Source: JAKFEW01 sp036675505 (GTDB taxonomy: Bacteria > Cyanobacteriota > Sericytochromatia > S15B-MN24 > JAQBPE01). From it: a stretch of 64,000 nucleotides of DNA. The notes under the pieces were generated by a model, which did no database searches, was not told the origin of the DNA, and worked only from the letters and a program-made list of their open reading frames with translations. Position 1 is the stretch's first letter. The number at the start of each line of letters is the position of its first letter. The stretch lies in the NCBI GenBank assembly GCA_036675505.1, contig JAKFEW010000030.1:1-64000 (forward strand). The letters run 5' to 3'. The translations under genes were made by a program, and so were the position numbers. This document shows, piece by piece, positions 24,534 to 33,721 of the stretch.

Positions 24534-27431
24534 TCAGGGGGGGAGCTGGCTCTTGGGCACGACTTTGATCTGGCCATGCCGGAAGTCGGCGATGTAGAGA
24601 TCGCCGTTCTTGTCGAAGGCGAGTCCCGCGGGACCGGCCAGGCCGGTATCGATGGTCTTGCCGGCAAAGAGCGATGTTCGCTCACCGACCACGCGCTCGA
24701 TGATCCCCGTGTCCTTGCGGAGGCGCCGGACGCACGCCTGATCGGGCTCCGAGAAGTACATGTGGCCGGCCGCGTCCCAGGCGAAGCCACCGATGAATGT
24801 CAGCTTCGCCTCCTTGGCCGGGCCGCCGTCGCCGCCCGTGCCGTAAGCGGCCCCGGCGACCCAGGTCACAGCGGCGGTGACCGGATCGATGCGGTAAATC
24901 CACCCCGCATCGGCCACGTAGAGCTGGCCGTCAGGCCCCGGCGCCATTGCGTAGGTATACTTGAAATCGAAGTCCTTGGCGGGCGTGCCGTCGTCCAGGC
25001 CCGTGCCGTAGCCGCCCCAGCCTTCGACGTTGCCGCCGGGCTGGAACCGCCGGATGCGGCCGAGCGACAGGACGTTGTAGTAGTACCAGCCGCCGAGCGG
25101 GATCACGTCGATGTCGGCGGCCACGATCGTCGCGCCGATCGCCGGGCCGTCCTTGTCCAGCTGACCGGCGGCGAATACGCCGCCCGCGAGGGTCGTCAGC
25201 GCACCGCCGGCGACGCGCAAGACTCGCCCCGCGAGGGTGTTGGGGTCCGAGGCGAACATGGTCCACGTGTCGGGACCCTCGAGCCGCACCGCACGGGGCA
25301 GGTAGAGGTTCGTCGCCGAAGCCGCCTGGCCTTCCGAGAAATCCGCGCCGGCTGGACCGCGGCCGAACACAGATACCATGCGGTCGTCCGCCAGCGTCCA
25401 GCGCCAGACATGGCGGCTGTCGGTCACCCACAAGGCGTGCGTGGCGGCATCGTAGGTCAGGCCGGCCGGCGCGTTGAGCTGCACCTCGCGCGACGGCCGG
25501 GGTACGTCGAACCCGCGCGTGCCGCCGATGATGGTGCCGACCGTGCCGTTCGAGAAGCGCCGCACGAAGCCCTGATCGCAGAAGTACAGCGTGCCGTCCG
25601 CCGCCAGGAAGGGCGAGCGGGGCTCCACGATGCCCGCGGCCTGGGCGGGGCCACCGTCGCCGGCGTGCGTCGGGAGGCCGGTGCCGGCGACGGCGTTGAT
25701 CGTGCCGTTCACCACCTCGCGCAGGCGGTGGCTCGCCGCATCGGCGATCACGACGGCGCCGTCCGGGCGCACCGCGACGCCGCCCAGCCGGCCGAGCACG
25801 GCCGACGCCGCCGGGCCACCGTCGCCGGTGGCGGCAGCCGCCGAAAGCGCCGCGGTGTCCGAGCCCGCGACGCGGGCGACCACATCCGCGCCGAGCCGTC
25901 GCACCTGGCCACAGGCGTCGTGCACCAGCAGGTCGCCGTTGCGCGGATCACGCGCGAGGTCCTGGATGTTGACGAAGCGGGCGTCCGCGGGCCGGCCGCC
26001 GTCACCCGCGGGCTTGAGCTTGATCCAGTTCAGGGAGTCGAAGGCGCGGACGTCGCCTGCGACAAGCGCGGGCTGGCCGCCCGGGGGGACGCGCCAGATG
26101 CCTGAGTGGGTCGCCACCACGAGGCCGCCGTCGGGCTCGACGAGCAGGTCACGGAGTTCCGCCCAGTCCGCGTGGGCGGCGCGCGTGGTGATGACGCCGG
26201 CCGGGCTCACGGCGCGGATGCGCTTGAAATCCTTGTCAGCGATGAGCAGGTCGCCGGCCGTGGTGTAGGCGATCGCGACCGGGCTGACGTAGGATTCGAG
26301 CGCGGATCCCCCGTCGCCTGGCGCTGGATCTGTCGCCGTCGGCATCGTGACGATCGGGTTGAGGCCGGAGCCGGCGATCGGCGTGAGCCGACCGGCCTGG
26401 TCCTTCTTCCAGACCCGGCGGGACTGGCTCCCGGCGAAGACGATCTCGCCGCCCGGCGCGACCACCACGCCCGCAGCGTCGGTCTCGATCGTGTCGGCGG
26501 GCTCGCCGGCGCCGAGGTTCGAGAGGCCCGCCAGCAGTGCCGTCCGCACCACCTCGAGCTGTGCGTCGACGGCCGGGTCCGCGTCACGGATGCGCTCGAC
26601 GGTCGCCAGGACCTCGGACGCGGTGAGCGTAAGCGGGGCAGTGGTCTCCTTCGCGACGGCCGTCGCGACGATCGTCCGCGTTTCGGCCTCGAGGGCGGGG
26701 GGCAGCCGCTCGAGGACCGCCACCGGGTCCGCCTGGTCCTTCACGTACTTCTCGAGGATGTAGCCCATCGTGAGCGTCGAAGTGAGATCGACGTCGACCT
26801 GGGTGGGCTTGGCGATCGCGCCGCGCGCCACGAAGGCGAGCAGCTTGCCGCGGTCGGCCGGGAGCTTGACCGCGACGAGGGCGTGGCGATCGCCGCCCGC
26901 GAAGGGCAGGCGGTAGGAGCCGTCCGCCTTCGTCACGTCCGTGATGCGCTGGCCCGCGGCGTCGCGCAGCGGCGTGCCGTCTGCGCGCTGCAATTCGACC
27001 TCGAGGCCCACGCCAGGCACCTCCTCGACGGCCGTGAGGCGGTACGAGCCGCCATTGTTGCTGACGACGTTGCCGCCGTTGTTCGAGACCACGCCGCCGC
27101 CATTGTTCGAGACCACCCCGCCGCCGTTGTTGGCGATGATGCCCCCGCCGTTGTTCGCGACGATCCCGGCCGGGCCTTTGACCTTGCCGACGATCGAGGC
27201 GCCTTTGTCCGAGATCAGCCCACCGCCCGGCTCGAGCGGTGAAACCGAGGCCAGGATCACAGGCGGCTTGATCGTTGCAGGCTTTACGGACTGCCCGCCC
27301 GGCGTCCCGGACGCGCGCACGCGCGGTTTGCCGCTGCCGGCCGGCCCCACGGGCGGGGCGGCGGGCGACGCGCAGGCGGCGATCATCGCCAACGTCAGCA
27401 CCCCCGACGCCATTCGGAACCGAGCAGCCAT
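24534..27431 (-). CDS. Large NHL-propeller lipoprotein with N-N-G-G repeats
   Basis: A 965-residue lipoprotein (signal ending I-A-A-C, Cys20). After a Pro-rich linker come five tandem 8-residue repeats of the form (V/I)-(V/I)-(A/S)-N-N-G-G-x at residues 90-129. A carboxypeptidase-regulatory-like domain follows (about 130-215, with D-G-S-Y-R-L-P-F), then a helical segment to about 300, then NHL-type propeller blades to the end (G-D-G-G-P-A and A-D-G-x-L-Y turns recur). Such propellers usually bind ligands or proteins at the surface. The gene starts 5 bp after the response-regulator stop and has no Shine-Dalgarno, so it is probably translated by coupling. Confidence 0.82.
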   Translation of the reverse strand: MAARFRMASGVLTLAMIAACASPAAPPVGPAGSGKPRVRASGTPGGQSVKPATIKPPVILASVSPLEPGGGLISDKGASIVGKVKGPAGIVANNGGGIIANNGGGVVSNNGGGVVSNNGGNVVSNNGGSYRLTAVEEVPGVGLEVELQRADGTPLRDAAGQRITDVTKADGSYRLPFAGGDRHALVAVKLPADRGKLLAFVARGAIAKPTQVDVDLTSTLTMGYILEKYVKDQADPVAVLERLPPALEAETRTIVATAVAKETTAPLTLTASEVLATVERIRDADPAVDAQLEVVRTALLAGLSNLGAGEPADTIETDAAGVVVAPGGEIVFAGSQSRRVWKKDQAGRLTPIAGSGLNPIVTMPTATDPAPGDGGSALESYVSPVAIAYTTAGDLLIADKDFKRIRAVSPAGVITTRAAHADWAELRDLLVEPDGGLVVATHSGIWRVPPGGQPALVAGDVRAFDSLNWIKLKPAGDGGRPADARFVNIQDLARDPRNGDLLVHDACGQVRRLGADVVARVAGSDTAALSAAAATGDGGPAASAVLGRLGGVAVRPDGAVVIADAASHRLREVVNGTINAVAGTGLPTHAGDGGPAQAAGIVEPRSPFLAADGTLYFCDQGFVRRFSNGTVGTIIGGTRGFDVPRPSREVQLNAPAGLTYDAATHALWVTDSRHVWRWTLADDRMVSVFGRGPAGADFSEGQAASATNLYLPRAVRLEGPDTWTMFASDPNTLAGRVLRVAGGALTTLAGGVFAAGQLDKDGPAIGATIVAADIDVIPLGGWYYYNVLSLGRIRRFQPGGNVEGWGGYGTGLDDGTPAKDFDFKYTYAMAPGPDGQLYVADAGWIYRIDPVTAAVTWVAGAAYGTGGDGGPAKEAKLTFIGGFAWDAAGHMYFSEPDQACVRRLRKDTGIIERVVGERTSLFAGKTIDTGLAGPAGLAFDKNGDLYIADFRHGQIKVVPKSQLPP
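27045..27164 (-). repeat. Coding tandem repeat, five 24-bp units (N-N-G-G)
   Basis: Five consecutive 24-bp units encode the 8-residue (V/I)-(V/I)-(A/S)-N-N-G-G-x repeat. Units are similar but not identical at the DNA level, with most differences at third positions, which implies selection on the protein sequence. A related array is at 42934-43029. Confidence 0.85.
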
Positions 27432-27436
27432 AGCGA

Positions 27437-28168
27437 CTATATACCCGCGCCCGGACCGCGTTGCTTCCCGACGCCGAAGGCGAGCATGTACCCGGCTGGG
27501 TGGCGCAGCAGCCAGGCCGGGTTCGCGGGATCCGGCTCGAGCTTCTTCCGCAAGTTCCGGATGTGGGTGTGGATCAGCTGCGGGTTGCCGAGCCCCGCGG
27601 GCCGACGGAGGGCGTCGTTCAGCAGCCGCTCGACGCTCACGGGCTTGCCCGCGCTGGTGGCGAGCAGCCGCAGGACCGCGAACTCCGACGGCGTCAGCAC
27701 CACGCGCCGGCCTGCGAGCTCGGCCGTGCGCGTCGCCGGCTCGAGCCGGAGCGGCCCCACGACCAGCTCGTCGTGGGCATCGCGCTCGCGCAGCAGCGCC
27801 CGCAGCTGGATCCGGATGCGGAACGCGAGCTCCACGCCATCGAAGGGCACCTCCACGTATTCCGTGGCGCCGACGTAGAAGGCCTGGTACTTGCGCCGCT
27901 GGTCACCACGCGGACCGAGCACCATCACCGGCACATCGGCGAGGGCCGGCACGCCGCGGATGCGGTGGCACACCGAGAGGCCGTCGAGCCCGGGCAGGTC
28001 CGCGGCCAGGATCACGAGGTCGGGCAGCTCGCGGATCGCCGACTCGTAGGCGTCGGGACCCGTCGGCGCCTCGACCACGGTCGCCGCCGCGGCCTCCTCG
28101 ATGCGCCGCCGGACCTGATCGCGCACCGACCGCTCCGGCAGGCACACGAGCACCCGCGCGCGCCGCAC
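27437..28168 (-). CDS. OmpR-family response regulator with degenerate receiver
   Basis: A 243-residue protein: receiver-like domain (1-120) plus OmpR/PhoB winged-helix DNA-binding domain (about 135-232, with L-T-P-S-E-F-A-V-L-R-L-L and the closing G-Y-M-L). The receiver keeps its fold motifs (L-P-G-L-D-G) but lacks every phosphorylation residue. The acidic pair is replaced by L-P (10-11), the phospho-acceptor Asp by A55, the switch Thr/Ser by G85 and the conserved Lys by V107. It should act without aspartyl phosphorylation. No histidine kinase is nearby. GTG start at 28168; the thioesterase stop is 2 bp upstream. Confidence 0.85.
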   Translation of the reverse strand: MRRARVLVCLPERSVRDQVRRRIEEAAAATVVEAPTGPDAYESAIRELPDLVILAADLPGLDGLSVCHRIRGVPALADVPVMVLGPRGDQRRKYQAFYVGATEYVEVPFDGVELAFRIRIQLRALLRERDAHDELVVGPLRLEPATRTAELAGRRVVLTPSEFAVLRLLATSAGKPVSVERLLNDALRRPAGLGNPQLIHTHIRNLRKKLEPDPANPAWLLRHPAGYMLAFGVGKQRGPGAGI

Positions 28169-28170
28169 CG

Positions 28171-28602
28171 CTAGCCGTCCGTGGCCGGTCCAGCGGTCGG
28201 CACGCCCACCGCCGCGCGGAGGCTCGCCGGAATCGCGACCGGCCGACCGTTCTCGCGGTTCAGGCAGACGTGCACCGAGCGGCCTTCGGCGATCACGGCG
28301 TCGTCCTTGCGCAGCTCGTACTGGAACACCAGGCTCGCCCAGCCCAGCTCGGCGATCCAGGTGCGCACGACGAGGAGGTCGTCGTAGCGCGCCGGTGCCT
28401 TGTATTTCACCGTGAGCTCGGCCACGACCATGATGTGGCCGCCCGCCTCGAGCTCGTTGTAGTCGAAGCCCTGGGCCCGCAAGAAGGCGCCGCGGCCGAC
28501 TTCGAAGTAGATGACGTGGTTCGCGTGGTAGACGATGCCCTGAGCATCGGTCTCGGCGTAGCGGACGCGGATCGGCTCGTCGACGGGCGGGGGCAGGGGC
28601 AT
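28171..28602 (-). CDS. Acyl-CoA thioesterase, YbgC/4-hydroxybenzoyl-CoA type
   Basis: A 143-residue hotdog-fold protein. The N-terminus carries R-V-R-Y-A-E-T-D-A-Q-G-I-V-Y-H-A-N, the YbgC/FcbC signature with its catalytic Asp, followed by Y-F-E-V-G-R. It hydrolyses acyl-CoA thioesters in the cytosol; chain-length preference is unknown. A TAGACT hexamer (28610-28615 on the minus strand) lies 7 nt before the ATG, so a short-leader or leaderless transcript is possible. It sits between the EamA transporter and the response regulator on one strand. Confidence 0.88.
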   Translation of the reverse strand: MPLPPPVDEPIRVRYAETDAQGIVYHANHVIYFEVGRGAFLRAQGFDYNELEAGGHIMVVAELTVKYKAPARYDDLLVVRTWIAELGWASLVFQYELRKDDAVIAEGRSVHVCLNRENGRPVAIPASLRAAVGVPTAGPATDG

Positions 28603-28635
28603 GCGGGTCAGTCTATCATGGCTCGACGCCGGTCA

Positions 28636-29565
28636 TCATTCATCCCCTTGCGGCAGCGCGGCGGGTTGGCGGATCGCGAGCACGACGGCGACGACGATCA
28701 GGGCGCCGCCAGCGGCGATCGGCGTCGTGAAAGGCTCCGCCAGCCACCAGGTGCCGAGCAGCACCGCGACCAGCGGGTTCACGTAGGCGTAGGTCGCCAC
28801 CAGGCTCGGTCGCACATGGCGCACCAGCCAGGCGAAGGCGGACCAGGCGACGCACGAGCCGAACAGCACCAGGTACGCGAAGGCCGACCAGGTCCGGGCG
28901 TCCGCCGTGCCGAAGTCGAGCACGGCCCATTCGCCGCCCGCGGCCGCCGCGAGCGCGAACACGATCGAAGCGGCCGCCAGCGAACATGCGGCGTTCCAGA
29001 CCCAGGACGAGGGCGCCGGCACGCGCCGACCCACCAGCTGGCCGGCCGCCCAGATCGCCGTGGCCGCGAGCACCACGGCGGCCGCGCCGAGGCCGCGCTG
29101 CCCCAGCGCCGCATCGCCCACGGCGAGCAAATCCGGCGCGAGCAGCGTGGCCACGCCGGCCAGGCCCAGGGCGCCTGCGAACGCCGCTCGCGCGGTCGGG
29201 CGCGTGCGCTCGGCCAGCGCCTCGAAAGCCAGGATCCAGATCGGCAAGGAGGCCACCAACAGCGCCGCGACGCCCGATGGCATGCGGCCGGCGGCGAACA
29301 CGACGCCGCCGTTGCCGAGGCCGAGCAGCATCGTGCCCGTGAGCGCGGAGCCGGCCACCTCGATCGGCCGCGGCAGCGCATGGCGGGCCACCAGCGCCGC
29401 TATCGCCAGGATCGCGGCCGCCGTCGAGAACCGCAGCGCGCCCATCACGAAGGGCGGCATGCCCGCGACCGCGACCCAGATCGCGAGGTAGGTCGAGCCC
29501 CAGACCAGATAGACCGTGCCCAGCGCCAGCGCCATCTGCCAGCGGGACGGGGTAAGCGCCGCCAT
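28636..29565 (-). CDS. EamA/DMT-family transporter (YedA-like)
   Basis: A 309-residue inner-membrane protein with ten predicted helices arranged as two EamA repeats. The first opens with Y-L-V-W-G-S-T-Y-L-A-I after a short basic N-terminus, and the second ends with N-P-L-V-A-V-L-L-G-T-W-W-L-A-E-P. This is the YedA-type arrangement of drug/metabolite exporters. The substrate is unknown. The ATG at 29565 is chosen because the frame further upstream overlaps the divergent RbsA gene and codes nothing membrane-like. The thioesterase follows after 33 bp. Confidence 0.88.
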   Translation of the reverse strand: MAALTPSRWQMALALGTVYLVWGSTYLAIWVAVAGMPPFVMGALRFSTAAAILAIAALVARHALPRPIEVAGSALTGTMLLGLGNGGVVFAAGRMPSGVAALLVASLPIWILAFEALAERTRPTARAAFAGALGLAGVATLLAPDLLAVGDAALGQRGLGAAAVVLAATAIWAAGQLVGRRVPAPSSWVWNAACSLAAASIVFALAAAAGGEWAVLDFGTADARTWSAFAYLVLFGSCVAWSAFAWLVRHVRPSLVATYAYVNPLVAVLLGTWWLAEPFTTPIAAGGALIVVAVVLAIRQPAALPQGDE

Positions 29566-29631
29566 GCGCCCGATGGTCCGCCACCGCCGTCCCGATGTCA
29601 ACCACCAGGCATGCTGGGGTATAGGCGTTCC

Positions 29632-31119
29632 GTGACCGAACCTATCCTCCAAGTCCGCGGGGTCAAGAAAGGCTTCCCCGGCGTCCAGGCCCTCGACGGC
29701 GTCGACCTCGACATCCACCCGGGCGAGGTCCACGTCCTGCTCGGCGAGAACGGCGCCGGCAAGTCGACGCTCATGAAGATCCTGGCCGGCGTGCACCGGC
29801 CGGACGCGGGCACCATCACGCTGCGTGGCCAACCCGTCACGATCGGCTCGCCGCGCGAGGCGCAGGCGCTGGGCATCAGCACGATCTACCAGGAGTTCAA
29901 CCTGGTCCCGGACTTGACCCTCGCCGAAAACCTCTTCTTCGGCCACGAGCCGCTACTCGCCCCGGGCGTGGTGGACTTCAAGACACTCAACGCGAACGCG
30001 CGCCAGTACCTTGACGAGCTGGACCTGCGCGTGGCCCCGGACAGCCTGGTGCGGGAGCTCGGCGTGGCCCAGATGCAGCTGGTGGAGATCGCCAAGGCGT
30101 TGACCACCCACGCCGCGATCCTGACCATGGACGAGCCGACCGCCGCGCTCTCGGATCGCGAGGCGGAGCGGCTCTTCAAGACCATCCGGTCGCTCGAGGC
30201 GAAGGGCGTCGCGATCATCTACATCTCGCACCGCATGCCGGAGCTCTTCGCGCTCGGCAAGCGCGTCACGGTCATGCGCGACGGCAAGACCGTGGGCTCG
30301 CGCGTGATGCGCGAGACCACGCCCGACGAGCTGATCCGCCTGATGGTCGGCCGCGACCTCGCCGACGTCTATCCGCCCCCATCCGGCCAGCCGCCCGGCG
30401 ACGAGCTGCTCGCGGCCGAGGACATGCGCATCCCCGGCGTGCTCAAGGGCTGCAACGTGAACGTTCGCGCGGGCGAGATCGTCGGCATCGCCGGCCTGGT
30501 CGGTTCGGGTCGGACGGAGCTGCTGCGCGCGATCTTCGGCGCGGACCGGGCCGACGGCACGGTCAAGGTGCGCGGCGTGACCCGGCGCATCCGCTCGCCG
30601 CGCGACGGCGTCCGCGCCGGCCTCGGCTTCCTGACCGAAGACCGCAAAGGCCAGGGCCTCGCGCTCGGCATGGCCGTGCGCGAAAACACCACGATGGCGA
30701 GCCTGCGCCGCTTCGGCCGCTTCGGCTTGATCGATCATGCGGCCGAGAAAGCCGAGACCCAGTCCTTCATCAGCAAGCTGGGCATCCGGACGCCGTCCGG
30801 CGAGCAAATCGCCCGCCTGCTCTCGGGCGGCAATCAGCAGAAAGTCGTGCTCGCGAAGTGGCTCGCCACTGACGCCGACGTCCTGTTCTTCGACGAGCCG
30901 ACGCGCGGCATCGACGTGGGCGCGCGCGCCGAGATCTACGCCCTGATGCGGCAGCTCGCCGCCCAGGGCAAGGGCATCTTGATGGTGTCTTCGGACCTGC
31001 CCGAGGTGCTCGGCATGAGCGATCGCATCTACGTCATGAGCCATGGCCGGATCGCCGGCGAGCTGCCGCGCGCCGAAGCCACCCAGGAGCGCATCCTGGC
31101 GCTCGCGACCCAAGACTGA
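29632..31119 (+). CDS. Sugar ABC transporter ATPase, RbsA/MglA type
   Basis: A 495-residue double ATPase that energises monosaccharide import. The first cassette has Walker A G-E-N-G-A-G-K-S-T at 38-46, an L-G-V-A-Q-M-Q signature variant and Walker B I-L-T-M-D-E-P. The second has the degenerate Walker A typical of this family (G-L-V-G-S-G-R-T-E), L-S-G-G-N-Q-Q-K and F-F-D-E-P-T-R-G-I-D-V-G. The GTG at 29632 gives the canonical short N-terminus; an in-frame ATG at 29611 adds seven residues and lacks a spaced Shine-Dalgarno. It is the first gene of a complete importer. Confidence 0.92.
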   Translation: MTEPILQVRGVKKGFPGVQALDGVDLDIHPGEVHVLLGENGAGKSTLMKILAGVHRPDAGTITLRGQPVTIGSPREAQALGISTIYQEFNLVPDLTLAENLFFGHEPLLAPGVVDFKTLNANARQYLDELDLRVAPDSLVRELGVAQMQLVEIAKALTTHAAILTMDEPTAALSDREAERLFKTIRSLEAKGVAIIYISHRMPELFALGKRVTVMRDGKTVGSRVMRETTPDELIRLMVGRDLADVYPPPSGQPPGDELLAAEDMRIPGVLKGCNVNVRAGEIVGIAGLVGSGRTELLRAIFGADRADGTVKVRGVTRRIRSPRDGVRAGLGFLTEDRKGQGLALGMAVRENTTMASLRRFGRFGLIDHAAEKAETQSFISKLGIRTPSGEQIARLLSGGNQQKVVLAKWLATDADVLFFDEPTRGIDVGARAEIYALMRQLAAQGKGILMVSSDLPEVLGMSDRIYVMSHGRIAGELPRAEATQERILALATQD

Positions 31120-31164
31120 CCGGCACCTGAACCGTACGCACCGAGCCCGACCACGGAGAAGCCT

Positions 31165-32130
31165 GTGAGCACCGCGCCGCTGACCGCCCCTCAACCGACC
31201 TTGCCCGCCTGGAAGCTCGTCCTGGACAAGTTCCTGGCGCTGGCCGGCCTCGTCGTGCTCTGCGTCGTGCTGACGATCCTCACGCCCAACTTCCTGACCT
31301 TCGACAACCTCTTCAACGTGGCCCGCCAGATCTCCATCACGGGCATCGTGGCGGTCGGCATGACGATCGTGATCGTCACGTCGGGCATCGATCTCTCGGT
31401 GGGCTCGGTGCTGGCGCTCGCCGCTTGCGCGGCGGGGCTGTTGATGTCGCGCGGCCTGCCCGTGCCGATCGCGCTCGCCGCCGGCTGCGGCGTGGGCGCG
31501 GCCTGCGGCCTGGTGAACGGCCTGCTGATCACCAAGCTGCGCATCACGCCCTTCATCGCGACGCTCGGCATGATGAGCGTCGCGCGCGGCGCGGCGCTGG
31601 TCATCACGGGCGGCATCCCGGTCGACACGCTGCCCGACAGCGTGCCCAAGATCGCCGGCAACCTCGGCCCGGTGCCGATCCCCGTGCTCGTGATGCTCGT
31701 CGTGGCGCTGATCGGCGCCGCGATCCTCGGCTGGACGCGGCTCGGGCGCTACGCCTACGCGCTCGGCAGCAACGAGGAAGCCGTGCGGCTCTCCGGCATC
31801 GCCGTCGATTGGTACAAGATCGCGATCTACGTGATTTCGGGCCTGCTCGCCGCCATCGCCGGCATGGTCATGATGGCGCGCCTCAGCTCGGCCCAGCCGA
31901 CGGGCGGCAACATGATGGAGCTCGACGCGATCGCCGCCGTCGTGATCGGCGGCGCCAGCCTGATGGGCGGGCGCGGCACGATCTTCGGCACGATCGTCGG
32001 CGTCGCGATCATCGGCGTGCTGCGCAACGGCCTGGTCCTGCTCGACGTCTCGGCCTTCTGGCAACAGCTGGTCATCGGCGTCGTGATCGTGCTGGCCGTG
32101 GCGCTGGACCAGGTGCGCCACAAGGCGTAA
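31165..32130 (+). CDS. Sugar ABC transporter permease, RbsC type
   Basis: A 321-residue inner-membrane permease of the RbsC/MglC family with about eight to ten helices. Family motifs are clear: F-L-T-F-D-N-L-F-N-V, G-M-T-I-V-I-V-T-S-G-I-D-L-S-V-G-S, F-I-A-T-L-G-M-M-S, and the loop A-L-G-S-N-E-E-A-V-R-L-S-G-I. The GTG start at 31165 has GGAGAAG upstream. It lies between the ATPase and binding-protein genes. Confidence 0.93.
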   Translation: MSTAPLTAPQPTLPAWKLVLDKFLALAGLVVLCVVLTILTPNFLTFDNLFNVARQISITGIVAVGMTIVIVTSGIDLSVGSVLALAACAAGLLMSRGLPVPIALAAGCGVGAACGLVNGLLITKLRITPFIATLGMMSVARGAALVITGGIPVDTLPDSVPKIAGNLGPVPIPVLVMLVVALIGAAILGWTRLGRYAYALGSNEEAVRLSGIAVDWYKIAIYVISGLLAAIAGMVMMARLSSAQPTGGNMMELDAIAAVVIGGASLMGGRGTIFGTIVGVAIIGVLRNGLVLLDVSAFWQQLVIGVVIVLAVALDQVRHKA

Positions 32131-32166
32131 GCTGACGTTCCCTCGTTTCAAAGGAGAAACCGCCGC

Positions 32167-33105
32167 ATGAACCGTCTCGCCGCCACCGCCTGCCGCCTCC
32201 TGGCCGCCACCGCCCTCGTCGTGAGCGCGTACGGCTGCGCCCCGGAGGAGAAGCGCACCACGATCGCCGTCGTCGGCAAGGCCGCGGGCGGTGAATACTG
32301 GCTCGCCGTGAAGCGCGGCGCCCAGCGCAAGGCCGACGCGATGAGCGTGAAGCTGCTCTACCTCGGCACGCCGACCGAGGTCGACATCTCGGGCCAGATC
32401 GACCTCGTCGAGGGCCTGATCCAGCGCAAGGTCGAGGGCATCGCGATCTCGCCGACCGACTCGAAGGCCCTGAGCCCGGTCGTGAAGCGCGCCATCGACG
32501 CGGGCATCAAGGTCATCACGATCGACTCGGATACGACCGAGAAGGACCGGCTGTGCTACATCGGCACGAACAACACGGCCGCGGGCGAGGTGGCCGGCCG
32601 GGAGATGCTGAAGCTGGTAGGCGACAAGAAGGCCAAGATCGCGACCATCACGGGCGTGATCGGCGCGCAGAACCTCGAAGAGCGCGTCAGCGGCTTCAAG
32701 AGCGCCGTGGGAGACAAGGTGACGCTGCTGAACGTGCAGCCGGACAACGGCAACAAGGACAAGTCGATGGCGATCGCCGAGAACACCCTCACCGCCAACC
32801 CGGACGTGGCGGCGTTCTTCACCACCACGGCGATCGGCGGTCCGGCCACGGCCCAGGCCCTGCAGACGGCCGGCAAGGCCGGTCAGGTGAAGGTCATCTC
32901 CTTCGACACGACCCCCACGCTCATCAAGCACCTCAAGGCCGGCACCGTGCAGGTGCTGATCGCCCAGCAGCCCGAGAAGATGGGCGAGCTGGCCGTCGAG
33001 AAGCTCGTGGGCGCGATCAAGGGCGAGAAGCTGCCCGCGGTCATCGACACCGGCGTCGTGGCGGTGACCAAGGAGAACGTGGCCCAGTTCGAGACGTCGA
33101 ACTGA
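32167..33105 (+). CDS. Sugar-binding lipoprotein, RbsB type
   Basis: A 312-residue periplasmic-binding-protein type I (Peripla_BP_4) with a lipoprotein signal ending A-Y-G-C. It shows A-A-G-G-E-Y-W near the start, V-E-G-I-A-I-S-P-T-D-S, V-I-T-I-D-S-D, and the Y-I-G-T-N-N-T-A-A-G motif of ribose/galactose-type binding proteins. AAAGGAG lies 8 nt before the ATG. It completes an A-C-B importer; the sugar cannot be deduced and no catabolic kinase is adjacent. Confidence 0.92.
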   Translation: MNRLAATACRLLAATALVVSAYGCAPEEKRTTIAVVGKAAGGEYWLAVKRGAQRKADAMSVKLLYLGTPTEVDISGQIDLVEGLIQRKVEGIAISPTDSKALSPVVKRAIDAGIKVITIDSDTTEKDRLCYIGTNNTAAGEVAGREMLKLVGDKKAKIATITGVIGAQNLEERVSGFKSAVGDKVTLLNVQPDNGNKDKSMAIAENTLTANPDVAAFFTTTAIGGPATAQALQTAGKAGQVKVISFDTTPTLIKHLKAGTVQVLIAQQPEKMGELAVEKLVGAIKGEKLPAVIDTGVVAVTKENVAQFETSN

Positions 33106-33145
33106 ACCACGCGCCACCCCGGCTAATTCGGGAAAAATCCGGTCA

Positions 33146-33721
33146 CTAGGTGTCCGGGAAGGAGTACGGGGTCGGCAGGTCGCACGAGCCCGGGATCGCC
33201 TCGCGGAAGCCGGGCTCCGCGGTGCCCGAGCCTTCCGAGGCGCCGTCGACCGTCAAGCTCCAGGCGCCCGTGCTGGTGTTGAAGGTGATGACGACGTTGA
33301 TGATGGGGTCCGTCCCGGTCCCCGCGATCAACGGGATCGACGCGGCGGTGATGGTGACGTCGGCGCCCGAGATGACGACCGCAACGTCGTTGGGTTCCAG
33401 GATCTCGTAGGTGCTCGTGCCCAGGAACACCTGGACCTGCGCATCGTCGGTGGCGCCCTCGTCCGTCACCGCGAAGCTGATGGCGCGGAAGCGGTCGCCG
33501 CGCTCGCCGGACGTGGCGAGGCCGCGGGCCGCGTTGCACGAGCACTCGGGGATCACGCGCAGCACGTTGTACCGCGCGGCCTTGCGGTCCTCGGCGGTGG
33601 CGCCGGCATCGCCCGCGCCACCTCGTGCGCCGGCGTCGAGGCGGGCCTGGGGATTCGCGCCGCAGGACGCGAGCAGGGCCGTGGCAGCCAGGGCGGCCAG
33701 CGTGGTCGGAATCAAACGCAT
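33146..33721 (-). CDS. Predicted lipoprotein, unknown function
   Basis: A 191-residue product with a lipoprotein signal ending L-A-S-C (Cys20), an Ala/Gly-rich linker with many acidic residues, a C-S-C pair near residue 60, then a beta-rich region of about 110 residues. No family is recognised. It converges on the sugar-binding gene. A Shine-Dalgarno-like GAAGGAGG is a few bases before the ATG. Confidence 0.65.
   Translation of the reverse strand: MRLIPTTLAALAATALLASCGANPQARLDAGARGGAGDAGATAEDRKAARYNVLRVIPECSCNAARGLATSGERGDRFRAISFAVTDEGATDDAQVQVFLGTSTYEILEPNDVAVVISGADVTITAASIPLIAGTGTDPIINVVITFNTSTGAWSLTVDGASEGSGTAEPGFREAIPGSCDLPTPYSFPDT

Noticed and set aside
27436..27441. TATAGT box 4 nt before the NHL lipoprotein start as a promoter
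   Set aside because: It overlaps the last codons of the response-regulator gene and the genes are 5 bp apart, so cotranscription is simpler; kept only as a weak possibility.
26941..29631. Very long open frame upstream of the RbsA-type ATPase
   Set aside because: It is antisense to well-supported genes (NHL lipoprotein, response regulator, thioesterase, EamA) and is low-complexity Arg/Pro/Ala; open frames of this kind are common in high-GC DNA.
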